From positions 4,838,501 to 4,902,500 of the forward strand of contig JARWKL010000008.1 in assembly GCA_029961685.1 (NCBI GenBank): a DNA stretch of 64,000 nucleotides, given 5' to 3'. Position 1 is the first letter of the stretch. The number at the start of each line of letters is the position of its first letter. Positions 23,601-36,400 of the stretch are shown piece by piece. Source of the DNA: Aristolochia californica. Lineage: Eukaryota; Streptophyta; Magnoliopsida; Piperales; Aristolochiaceae. Position numbers and translations under genes: made by a program. Under the pieces are notes generated by a model. It searched no databases. It saw only the letters and a list, made by a program, of their open reading frames with translations, and was not told the origin of the DNA.

Positions 23601-26600
23601 CTCTAACCAGAGACCTCAAGGAATGAAAACCGAGCAAGCCAAGCAAGCTGAGATCATCATTTTTCCAAGACTGGGGACCGAGGTCCCTGAAAGCATCCGG
23701 CAGGCTGCAGGGAGATCCGAGGGAAGCAGAGTTGGATTCCGATTTGATCGATAATTGACGTCCCCAAGAGAAAGGGCAGAGGAGGAACAGGTGGCTAACA
23801 GTTTCTTCAAAGACATGGCAGAAAAAGGCAAATAGGTTCCACCCCTAGCTGGCCACAATTTCTTAGATTGTCAGCGAAGAGGATTTTGTTGAGACAAGCG
23901 CTCCACATGAAGAATTTTACTCTCGGGGGGGGGAAGGGCAGGCACTGAGACGCCAGATGAACTCCTTTGCATGTTTGGGACCGTGAGCGAGCCAACCTCG
24001 AATAACAAGATAGGCCGAGGAGACTAAGAAAGAGCCACTTTTATCCAGCCACCAAATTAATTTATCAGATCTGCTAGCCTGAATTCTGGTCGGCTGTAAG
24101 GCTTTCATAAGGGGACTAGCTTCCCGATCGTCAAGTTCCGATAGACCACGACGAGGTTGAATGTTCCATCCCCCTTTACTGGTGACTTCAGCAATTGTAA
24201 TTCTCCTCAATCTTGAAATTCTGAAGAGGCTCGGAAAGAGTTCTAAAGAGGCAAATCACCCGACCACCAGTCATCCCAAAAATCTAATATATTGGCCATT
24301 TCCCACATAGAATTGGATAACTAAGGAGAAAATTAGGATAAGGAGATAGAAAGATCTCCAGATAGGAGATAAGAGCCTTCTGTTTTCCCCCTCGGTCTAC
24401 CAATTCGGAGTAATGTCGAGTTTTGATTGTACCATATCTTTCCAAAGGTTTGGAGCGGATGAGTTGAGCCTAAATCTGGCACCTTACCACTCGGCCAAAC
24501 TGTTGTTGCAGAAATATCTCACACATATATAGAGCTTAAATTGTTCCACAAGGTTTTTCTTTGTATAAGGATTCCATGAGGTTGTTCCATACAGTCCATA
24601 ATAACAGCTTAATTATACCATAGTACTTGTCAAGAGTTGTTAATTAAGGCTTCGAGAATACTTGAAATCAATCTCATGTTTACAGAGTTTATTTTAATGT
24701 TGAGGGTAGTTTAGTTACTTAACCTATCCTAAGTGACAAATAGGCTTCTAATCAGGGGTATTTTAGTCTTCTCTTGCAAACAACTTAAAGAGTTATTTTG
24801 ATATTCAGAGATTAGGGACGAATTAAGCCCCAATCCAGATTGACACAATAGAGAAGCTGCCAGGATTGCTGCTCTTTCCTCCAAAACTTCAACATTCTTT
24901 ATTCTTTCTAGATCAATTAAATGTCAACGGCAAAAGTCCTATTTGTTACAACCCGAGCTGCCTTTGTTTCTTATTCCTCCACAAGTATTTGGATGTGTTT
25001 GTTTTGTTTATAATTTCAGTTACTCATTACATAAATTATCTCCTCCCTCCATTAAGTGTGTTTTATGAGAATAGTCTCCTGTTCAAAAGGGATATGTTTG
25101 GACCCTCTTACATGGAACATTTATATCTGTTGATGTTACATTTTTCAAGAGTGCTCCTTGCTTTTCTGAAACAGGTGGCATTCTGATTGAGCCAATACCG
25201 TCTTCTATTTTCTTGTTCCAACTGGCAAAATGCCTAGGGCCACTCTAGACACAAAAACTTTTACAAGTGTATCAATGTTACATTTTTCAAGAGTGCTCCT
25301 TGCTACTCCACAGTCATCAGATCTGAATGGTGATTCCTCTACAAGATGTCTTTTAGATCTTGATATTCGCTTAGCTCTTTAGAAAGGGGTCTTCCACTAG
25401 TCACCTAACTCTTTAAGTTTGTGCCACTTGACAATTGTTTTCATCATATAAATTCTTTGATCATTGTTATCTCAAACAGTTATTCCAAAGTCATATGAAT
25501 ATGTTGCTACTCCACAGTCATCAGATCTGAATGGTGATTCCTCTACAAGTTGTCCTTTAGATCTTGATATTCTCTTGGCTCTTTAGAAAAGGGTCTTCCG
25601 TTAGTCACCTAAGTTTGTGCCACTTCACAATTGTTTTCATCCTATAAATTCTTTGATCATTGTTATCTCAAACTGTTATTCCAAAGTCATATCAGGAGGC
25701 TTTGAAATATCCAGATTTGGATGAGGACATGCAAGCACCATGCAAGTAATGTCTGACCGTTATGAGGGAACTATTTCCACACACACACCTACACAACCCC
25801 ACCCCCCGTTTTTGTAGCATTGATTGTCATCAGATCTTTACAATCAAGTACCATGCAGATAGACCCATTAAATGCTTTATGGCCAGATTGGTTGCATAAA
25901 GATGCACCCAGACCTACGATGTGGATTATATTGAGACGTTACTTCCTGTTGCTAGGCTAAGTTATGTTAGAATGTTATTTTCCATCCTTGTTAGTAAAAG
26001 GTGGTCACTGCATTAATTGGAAGTTAAAATTGTTATCCTATACAGAGATATTACCGAAGACGGCTATATGGACAACCCCCTGGATTTGTTATTCAGGGGG
26101 AGGAAACATGAGGTTTGTGGACTAAAATTGGCAGTTATGGCCTAAAATGTCTAACAGCTCATTTTGATAAATTCAGTCAAGTTGGCTTTTGGGAATATGA
26201 AGAATCATTCAAGTACCCTGTTTTGTTCTAACAAGGGAGACTGGTATAGTTTTCTTGACAGTTGATGGAATTGCTATTTCTAGAAATGATCTACAAATAA
26301 TAGAGGATGTCAAGACCTATCTGAGATCAACATTTTTAGACCAAGGATTTAGGACACCTAACATATTTTCTTGGAAATAATTGCAAGAATCGAGGGGATT
26401 GTATTGTCTCGAAACAAGTCCATCCTTCACTGAGACAGGTTTACTTGGACCAAAGAGAGTGCAGAGTCCCATGGAGTCAAATGCAAATCTACATGAAGCA
26501 TTAAGTCTACCACTTAAGGATAAGACTCAAGATAGAAGCCTTGTGTGTTAAGTGGTTTATGCAAAAATGACTCAACCCAACATTTCCTATGATGTTGGTG

Positions 26601-27373
26601 TCGTAAGCCAATTTGTGGAGAACTCAAGACAGATTCATCTTGAAGTTACACAGAATATTGAGGTATTAAAGAGTGAAACAATGCGCCTGATATTCTCTGC
26701 CCATTTTGCAATGCTGCTGAGGTGATGACTTACCACCTTCTTTTGCATTGTCAATTTGCCTGGTCAGTGTGGACGAATAGGAATCCAACTATGCCTGCCC
26801 AGCAACCTCGTAGACACCTGCAGATCCCTCACTGACACATCCTTACCTACCCTTGGCAAGCTCATCCTCTCCTCTTGTGCTGGCCACATTCCTTGAGCCA
26901 TTTGGAAGGAACATAACCAGTGACGCTTTAACTTCAAATCCAACAACATTATCAGCCACGTTGCCACTTGCTTATCCACCAAAAAGGAGTTCAACTCTAT
27001 CGGCTCCCCCCTTCGCATCAATTGGAGGGAGATCGCCAATCTTCACTACAACAGACACCCGCCCCCCCCCCCCCCCCCCCCCCCTACACACACACACACA
27101 CATTAATCTTGCCTAGACCCTCCTCCGAGCATTCTCAAGCTGAACTTTGATGGGAGTGCTCACAAGTGTCCTGGTATTGCTGGCTACGAGGTTATCTTTT
27201 GGAATGCTGAGAACCATGTCTTCATCACTTATTCTGGCACAATGGGCCTTGCTTCACGGAGACCGAACTATTCGCTTTGCTGCAAAGGCTTATCATCTTC
27301 AAGGACCATCTCTCCGGCCCCCTCATCATTGAGGGCGACTCCCAAGTGGTTATCACTTGGTGCTCTTCCGTCG

Positions 27374-27406
<33 letters not shown>

Positions 27407-30400
27407 TTGGAGACACTGGAATGTAATCAACAATTTTTTTTTTATATTTTGTCCCTTTTTTAATGTTTTTGGACTCATGTACCAATATCAACTAACGCCC
27501 TAGCTGACTCACTTGCTAAGGACAGAGCCTCCCTCCAATCCCTTGTTGTAAAGGGAGCACTCCTTTAATTTGGTTTATTTTCTTTCTCCTCTAAATAAAT
27601 TATCACTTGGTGCTCTTCCGTCTCCTCCACTCCTTGGAGACACTGGAATGTAATCAACATATTTTTTTTATATTTTGTCCCTTTTTGAATGTTTTTGGAC
27701 TCATGTACCAATATCAACTAACGCCCTAGCTGACTCACTTGCTAAGGACAGAGCCTCCTTCCAATCCCTTGTTGTAAAGGGAGCACTCCTTTAATTTGGT
27801 TTATTTTCTTTCTCCTCTAAATAAATTATCATTTTAATAAAAAAAAGTGAAGTTCATGGCATTTTTTTAAATTCAAGGAGGCAACAAGCATCACTGGCCG
27901 CCCCTCCTCTAGTCTTGCAATCTCAAACAAACAAAACGCCAAACAAGCGTCATTGGCTAAGTCTGCTCTTGGGTTTCGACTAGAAAGGAATTTGGCCACC
28001 TAGTAGCCTCCCCATCCGTAATAATTGGTGCCTCATTGCTAAGATGACAGCCCTTGCCCCCCATCCGATTATCCTTGAGTGGGCTACCCCGCCTCTTGGT
28101 TTCATCAAGCTCAATTTTGACAATAGCTCGCTCAATTACCCTGAGCCAGCTTGTCTCTGTGGGGTATTCCACCATTCGGACGACACCACCCTTCTCTTAC
28201 TTAGCCCCCTTGGTACGCAAGATTCCACCACCACGGAGCTTTTGGCCCTCCTCCAAGGCTTGATTCTCTTTCGTGGTCACCTCTCCAAACCCCTTTGTCA
28301 TTGAAGGGGACTCTAAGGTGGTAATCTCGTGGTGTTCCTCTCTCTTCCCCGAGCCCCCTTGGCATCACTAGTCTGCTTTTTGTGAGATTATGGATGGCTC
28401 CTCTGCTTTTTCATGTATGTGGTCTCATGTGCTGCGCTCCGCCAATTCTTCGACATATTCTCTTGCTAAGGATGATCCCCCTCCAATCTCTTGTTGATTC
28501 AAGATCACCCCTTGTTTGATTGTAGTTGTTTCTTGGCTTAATAAAAGTTCACCATTTTAAAAAAAAAAGGCAATTTTTTAAATCCTCTAGATGGGTAGTA
28601 CAATTTTTTTCATTAATTATCCCTCTTTCAAAATTAGGAAAGTTATTTGTTAGTATTTAAATTCAGTCCCAAGAAGTGTATTTAGTTATAACTAGGAAAA
28701 GAAATGGGCCCTTTTGTCATGTTATCTTTGAACTTAAGTTAATATAAAATGGAATTAGAGTGGTGGTCAATCCTATTAAAATACCAGTCCAAGGGTATTT
28801 CGGTCATTTATCATATTTTGATTTATCTTAGTATAGTTCTGTTAAATAGATAATTCCATTAAACTCTTATGTTTCAAGTTTCATTCAAATAAGAGTTGTA
28901 TTGTATGAGATAGAGGAGTTTTTGTTACTGAGGGCATTTTTGTCCTTTCTTGTAATTATCACTTAAGGGTTTAATAAGGGGGGAGCCAGTGCTTTTTTGC
29001 TACGAACTCCAATGCAGCCTTGGCTGCATCTTCCTCAATCCTTTTCTTCCTCTTTTTCTCTCAAGTCTCTTTTTTTACATGCTATCAGAGTAGTGAAGGC
29101 AGTCTTGGGCAGAAATTCAGTTTTATGACTTCTTCATCTCCATTTAGCAACCATATTGAAGGTTCTTTCAACAATTTCTCGGCTGGTAAGGTAAAAATTT
29201 AATTTTTTTTCTCTTTTTTTCCTACCATAACCAATTGGTTGATGGCTTCTACAACCAATCGGGTCATTACTATGTTTTGAAGCTCTTTAAGGGACCTGAA
29301 GCCCTTATTGCATGTGCAGCCTACCCAGGGCTTATATCATCCTCCCCAAAGCCTGCATCATCCATCTCACATGCAATTAACTTGTTTTTATTCAATTTTC
29401 CACTTCAATCAAAGAGTACAACTATTGTCCATTACCAGTTGTGTATTGTGCCCTAATTACTTGAATTGTAGGGCCCACTTGCCTATGCAGGGTAAATTGA
29501 ATTGGGAAAGTGATCTTTTGTGCAATAAAGCACTTATTTGCATTTTTTTTAAACGGCGATGATTTTATTTCAAAAGAGAGCAAGAAAATACATCAAGGGA
29601 GGTCTCCCCTTACAACAAGAGATTGAAGGGCGGGACCCAATTTAGCACAAGAGTCAGTAGCCATATTGGCACTTATTTGCATTGAACTGTAATATTTTTG
29701 GCAAGATGCAATTTTGACTTCTTGTTTCTTAATTAATCGCACGCCATCATTTTTTTTACGTGGTCAAGTTCCTCTGCAAGTTTTAAAACCTCATTGTAAG
29801 TTGTTTGATGCCATCCCCGTCTTTTTTTTTAACCAGTAAGACTATACTAGAGTAGGGGCACGTGGTTGGCTATATGATCCCAACTACAAGCATCTCTTTC
29901 ACAATCCGCTCTATTTTAGTTTTTTGATAGAATGGATACTTGTAAGGTCGGATGCGTGGGATGCAATTTTCTCTAAAGTTTGTGCCGCTAAAGTTTCTGA
30001 ATTCTTTTCGGTTTAGGAGCCAACTAGATACTTGGCCAGAAATTTGATTAGTCAGAACTTCTACAAGGGAGGATTAGAATTTGAATTTCCTCCTGTTTAT
30101 TTCTTTCCATAGTTCCCATAGGATATGACCAATACAACATGATATAATCAATTTTCCTTAACTTTGGGAGCCTGGATTCAATGAGTGAGAGAATAGTACA
30201 TGATAGATTTGCAGCAACACAGTATTGGAGACCAATTTTATTTAAGAGAGAGGTCCTGACCAAGTTGGCATAATGGCATGATAGGAGAATGTGATTGGCT
30301 GTTTCTAGAGCAATTTTGCAGAAGGGGCATAGTGGGTCTTGGACTTGGGTACCCCCGCCGGATTAAAGAATCAGAGGTGAGGATTTCTTGAAAAATTTTG

Positions 30401-33400
30401 CATGTGGCGGGGCAAGGAGGTTCCAAGTTGTGAGGCTGCAGGGTGATTTGAATGGGATGTGGATGTGTTGCTTTGGAAGTTGTAGGCTAAGGCAGTGGAG
30501 AAGGACCCTTTTGAGCAAGGTGTCCCAATTAAAGTATCATCTGTGTTATTGGGCTTCACTTCAGGAAGGCTTGCAAGGAGATTGGAGGCCAAAATGGCTT
30601 CAGGATCAGAAAGATGTCTTTTGAGATTTAAATTCCAGATGTCAGACCATATGTCAAAGATGAAGGCATCAGAATTACCAGAAAGGCTAGAGATTGATTC
30701 ATGGCTAATTTTGATGTTGGATTGGCCAGTCCACCAATCATTCCAAAATTTTGTTGAGGTAACATTTCCGACATAGCACTCTACTGCTTTCTTGAAATCT
30801 GGAAGAAGTCAGATGATTTTTTTTCCAAGCAGGGGAGAGAGAATAGAACTGTCCCCCCTCCGTCCACCAGCCCGAATGCTTTTTAGCTTTTGCCGCTACT
30901 AGAGATCTCCAAATTAAGGCAGGGTAGAGGTTGAATTTCCAAATCCATTTAAGGAGAAGAGCAGAATTTGTAGTGGTAGTATCCTGAATACCCAAACCTC
31001 TGAGGGATTTAGGTTTGCAAACCTCATCCCATTTTACTAGATGATATTTTTTCTCCCCATTTGCCCCTCTCCACAAAAACTTCCTTTTTTTTAAGGGAAA
31101 GCTCAAACCACATAAATCTTCTTTTTAGAAGCTCAATTTTGTTTCTGACAGAACAAGACATCGGAACATGGACAAATAGTAGCAGCTGGGAATTCCATGT
31201 AAACATGGAACCAGTTTACCAGCTTTAGAAAGTAATTTCCCTCTCCAGAGGCCAAACACCCTTCCAATCGCTCAATGACAAGGTGACAAAAAGCCTTGGA
31301 AGGGAGACGAGGGGTCAAGGGGAGTCCCAGATATGTTCTAGCAGACATCTCAATTTTACATCCAAGATAGCTTGCCATTAAGCAAAGCAAATTTGGTTCG
31401 ATGTTGAAGCCAATAATGTATGATTTTGCCCAACTGACTTTCTGTCCCGATGAGATCTCAAATAAGTTAAGCAGGGCTTTGATGTTGTGAATTTGGCTTA
31501 AAGAGCCTTAGCAGAAGAAGATTGTGTCATCTGCATATTGAAGGAGGGCAATGTCTTGAGCAGGATCAGAGGAGGTAGGCTTGAGCCATCCTGACCTTTT
31601 AGCCAGTCGGACCATGGCAGCCAAGTGCTCCCCAATGAGTGTGAAGATAAAAGGAGAGAGAGGATATCCCTGCCTGATACCCCTTGTGCCTTTGAAGTAC
31701 CCACATGGCTTGCCATTGACTATAATAGAATATGAGGCATTTGAAATGCAATTTCTCATCCAGAATCTCCAACAGGTGGTGAAGCTCATTTCATCGAAAA
31801 GGTGGTCAATCAGCTCCCAGTTGACACGGTCAAAGACCTTAAAATCTAATTTGATGACAACTCTCAGTTGGTTTTATTTTTTAAAGGAATGAAGAAGTTC
31901 ATGGGCTGCCATAGTTGAGTCCAGGATATTACGGCCAGAGATAAATGTAGTTTGACATGGGCTAATAACACAGGAGAGAACAGCCTTTAGACGGTTGGAG
32001 AGAATCCAGGCTAAAATTTTGTATGAGCTTGACATCAAGCTGATAGGTCTGAAGTCTTGAGGGGAGGGTTGAGTTGTTTTTTTTGGGGATAAGGGCGATG
32101 AAGGAGGCACCAATGGATTTGTGGGTGATTCCTACTTGATGGAAATTGTTTACAAAGGCATGTACATCACTTCTGATAACGTCCCAAGACTTTTTGTAAA
32201 ATTCCCCGTTGAACCCGTCTGGCCCCAAGGCTCGATCCTTGGGCAGACCAAGAGCAGCCGCATCAATTTCTTCTGGAGAGAAAGGTCTCTCCAACAGAGC
32301 AGCTTTAGGCGTAAAAATATGTTTAAACTCTATTTGGTCGAGAGTAGGGCGATTAAAGCACTCCTCTGTGTAGAGATCTATACGAAACTTCACGAGTAGT
32401 ACTATTATCCGAGAGCACTTAGATGATAAGCTGATTTGGAAGCCTAGTAATAATGGCCGATTCACTGTCACTTCGGCTTACTCTAATATCAAAAAGCAAG
32501 ACTACAGTATTCATGAGCACAAGGCGAATATGTTCGCCTTGGAAACTCTCAACGCCAAACAAAATCAAATTTTTCGTGTGATCAACCATCAGAGAATAGA
32601 TTCTTACTTCAGACAACCTCCATAGAAGAGGCTTCACCACCCCTAATCTTTCTTGTCCCCTTTGTAGTGAGTGCAAAGAGACAGTCCAGCATGTCCTCTT
32701 ACACTGGATTTTCATGGCAAATTTGGATGAAGATTTTTCAAAAAATTGGGCTCCAAGTGGGTCTACATTAGGGCCTCTTTGGCACCCTTGAGATGGTTTG
32801 AGGGATTCTCCTTCCTCGGCTGGGCAAGTTAATACTTTCGGCCTGTCTTGTGCATGTTCCATGGTGCATTTGGCTCGAGCAGAACAATTGGAGATTCAAC
32901 TACAAAGCTAGCACTCTGAACAACACGACTTCTCATGCCGTTGGACTCATCTTGAGCTGGCTTCATACGAGGAAGGATTTTGCCACTCAATCGGGGGTTT
33001 CCCTTCGGGAAAATTGGAATTTGATCACTCATATGTCAGGCCCCAGCAGAATTCCGAGTATGGCTATCCGGGATCCCCCCCCCCCCCCCCCTGCAACTGC
33101 ATTAAGCTAAATTTTGATGGTAGTGCTATTCGATGTCCTGGGCCGGTTGGAGCAGGTGGTGTGTTCAGAGATCACAATGGAGACCCTATTCTTTCTTATG
33201 CTGGTCCAGTGGGCATTACCGATTCTAACACTATTGAAGTTGGTGCTCTGCTGTTCAGCCTCCAAATCTTCAAGGATCGTCTCTATGGCAAGTTAATCAT
33301 TGAACGCGACTCGAAGATGGTTATTAGTTGGTGTTTCAAAGACAGCTCCCCCCCTTGGCCCCACTAGCTCACCACTGATAATATTGCTGACATAGTATCT

Positions 33401-36400
33401 TCTACTCATTGTAATTAGAATCTCATTCTTAGATCAGCCAACTCTTTGGCTGATAAATTGGCAAAATTCGGAACTTCCCAGCAATCTCTCATTGTTTGGA
33501 AAGGCTTCCCTCCTTTGTAAATTGCTCTTTTGAGCTTTCCTCTTAATAAAAATCAGCATCATTTCAAAAAAAAAAAAAAAAAAATCACAAGCACATTAGC
33601 AATGGAGACGCTATCCATAATCTCCTCGTCTTCATTGAGAATGGAGGATATACGGTTAATTCTCCGTCGAGTTGAGGCAATGGCATGGAAGAACTTTGTA
33701 TTTCCGTCCTCATCGTTCAGCCAGTGGAATCTGGCCCGCTGCTTCCAATGAGTGGAGAGATTAGAATTTAAGTGGTTTCTAAGAATGAGTCCAAAACACA
33801 TAAACAACTTGGCTCTCACCTCAAAGAGCCCACACAACACCAATAACGTGGATAGCACACATTGGGCCTCGGCCCACGCACATAACCTACTCTAATATCA
33901 CTGCTGGGATGAGCTCAGTTCTATCCCAAAATGACTTATCATGTAGGAGGCCTATTACTCAACCTCATAAACCCAATCATTTTTCTTAAAACTTCTCAAT
34001 ATAGGGCCTTTTCCTTCTCAACACACCAATCAAAATAACTATCCATATCAAATAACTAATCAAGAAAAACCTTTTTGGATCAAGTTTTCCATCATAACTA
34101 CGAGCCTCAACTTCAACATTATTAGTAATATCACTCCCAAACCATTCCAATTGGGACCATGTCGTGGTCCTAGGACTTCCCACTCCTCATCCTGAAATTC
34201 CTAATGTAGAAGACATGGCTATTGACGCGGGCCTCTAGGGACATTTCCTTATCTGGTTCCATTTTAACCTGTGTAAAAATTACACAGATTTTACATGACT
34301 CATGGGGATTTGGCAGGTCGTTTCCCCTATCATTCTGCCCTTGTCAATTGAGACAGTTAGCAACCTCTAGGCTCATAAGAGGCTCTTGGGTCTCATTGGA
34401 AAGGCTATCAAACAGGGTTTATACGTTACCCAACTTGGCATTGATGCTCATTAATAGTTCCGCCATTGGTTCTGAGAAAATGGTTTTGTTGTAATCTAAC
34501 CCACTACAAGTGGGAATCACTGGGTGATAAGCGAAAGGTATAGGAACGTCTACAACAACAAAACGAGGCTCAGATATACCAAAATTTGATGTAGGACAGC
34601 AAGGACCATGTTCTAGGGTTCTAATACGTATAGAATCAGGTCACAAAGGACTGATTTAACAAATCAGGAAAGAAGGTATATTAATTGCATGCTATGTTTC
34701 AAAAAAAAAAAAAAAAAATTGCATGCTAACTAAAAAGTAACTTAAGGACAGAAAATATACTAAAGTCACTATAAACACTATTAATTGCATGCAGGACTTG
34801 GGACCTTAGACATTGTATGTTGTGAATACTCCAAAGGCCTGATATTGTTGGGTGTCCTTGACTGTTTACCATCAATATCAGCTAAATGACTCAATTGAAC
34901 ATTTATAGGCACAATTGATAGCCAAGGGTTACAATCACATAAGAAGGTTGAATATTATGAAACCTTCCCTCTAATTGCATTGAAACCTTATGAGCTTTCA
35001 AGGAAATTGAATTCAAATGAAAGAGAGGTGTGAGAGAGAGCAAAATCTTGGTTAGCCACCACCTACGGCTTCGGTGATTGTTGGTTAGGCACCAACAAAG
35101 ATAGTTCCACACTCGTTGAAATCACTAGCGCTTCGGCGTGACGGAATCGTTTGGCTCTACATTGATGCTATTTTGTTCAAATGCCAGATTTGCAAGAAAT
35201 CCAAAAGCTTTCAGTTTTTTATCCCAATTTCGCTTGAGAATCTCCACAAGTTCTTTGATACTTTCACAAAGAAGTTGAAGGTGAAAATAAATCATTTTGG
35301 GCCAAAAACATGAAACATGGGTTCCTATTGGAGAAGATGAATGACGTTCTCCTCTACAGCATTGTCGAGCGCTGGTCAAAGGGTGACTCCAATGATTTCT
35401 CAATCCCACAAAGAACTGCTATGGAGCATGGGTGGAAATGGCTGGAGAAAGTAATGTCAGAAATTAAAATAAGATTCTTCATAGTCGACCTTCACCCATT
35501 GTAGTCTCAAGGGCAACGTCCCCTCAAATGTCAAGCTCGCACATCCATGATCATCACTTATCGTCTCCTTTGTTGTACCCACCGCACACAATCCTGACCC
35601 ATACTCCTCACCAGGGACTTCCGGCCATATCGTAAAGTCAAGCAGTGGTTAATGGTTCCCACATCCAAGAGATGCAGGAGAATCCCTTCCCCCCCACTGA
35701 TCAAGAACACCATCAAATGGCGCTGCCCCGCGGAGGCTTTTTTTTTTTTTTCTAGGAAATGTGTTGCCCAGCATATGCTTCATCCTCAAAGCCAATGATA
35801 ACACTCTAAATAAATCCTGTGTCAAAGAGAAAACAAATAATTGATGGAAAATAATACTAGCAACTGGAGTACATTGTTTTGGTGAGTACACCTCAAGAGT
35901 GTCCTTGTCGTCCTGGGAAGAAAAAGAGCGCATAGTGCAGCTAGGAGAGAGGGCATTGGGAGAAAAAATGAACGAAATCGAGCCATGGTCACCTAAGGCT
36001 CATCAAGAAGGAGAGCAAACCTTGGTGACTATCCAAAAATTCCCTTTGCACTTATGGTCAAAAGAAACCTTCAGATAGGAGGCAAGCTTGGTGGGCGAGG
36101 TAGAAGAAATCAATCCAAAAGCACTAGCAAGTAGGATGCTGGACGGATAAGGGTGAAAGTAAAAATCATGACTTCATTCTTGAGCAACCACTTTGCCCCT
36201 CTCGGTGGGTTGATGCTCCTAAAATGCCACAATCACCACTAACCCTCCTCCCAGTACAACACAATCTCCTGTATTGAAGTCCATCAAGCTGAACTATGGG
36301 CTAGCCATCAAGGAGGAACTAGCAGAGATTTCACCTAACAAAGCTATGATCACCACCGCTACCAATCAATCTGCAACATTAAATGTTGAAAACCATCGAG

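Noticed and set aside
26853..27150. Proline-rich frames over poly(C) tracts
   Set aside because: They arise from CCC codons of the C run and do not match the LINE RNase H frame.
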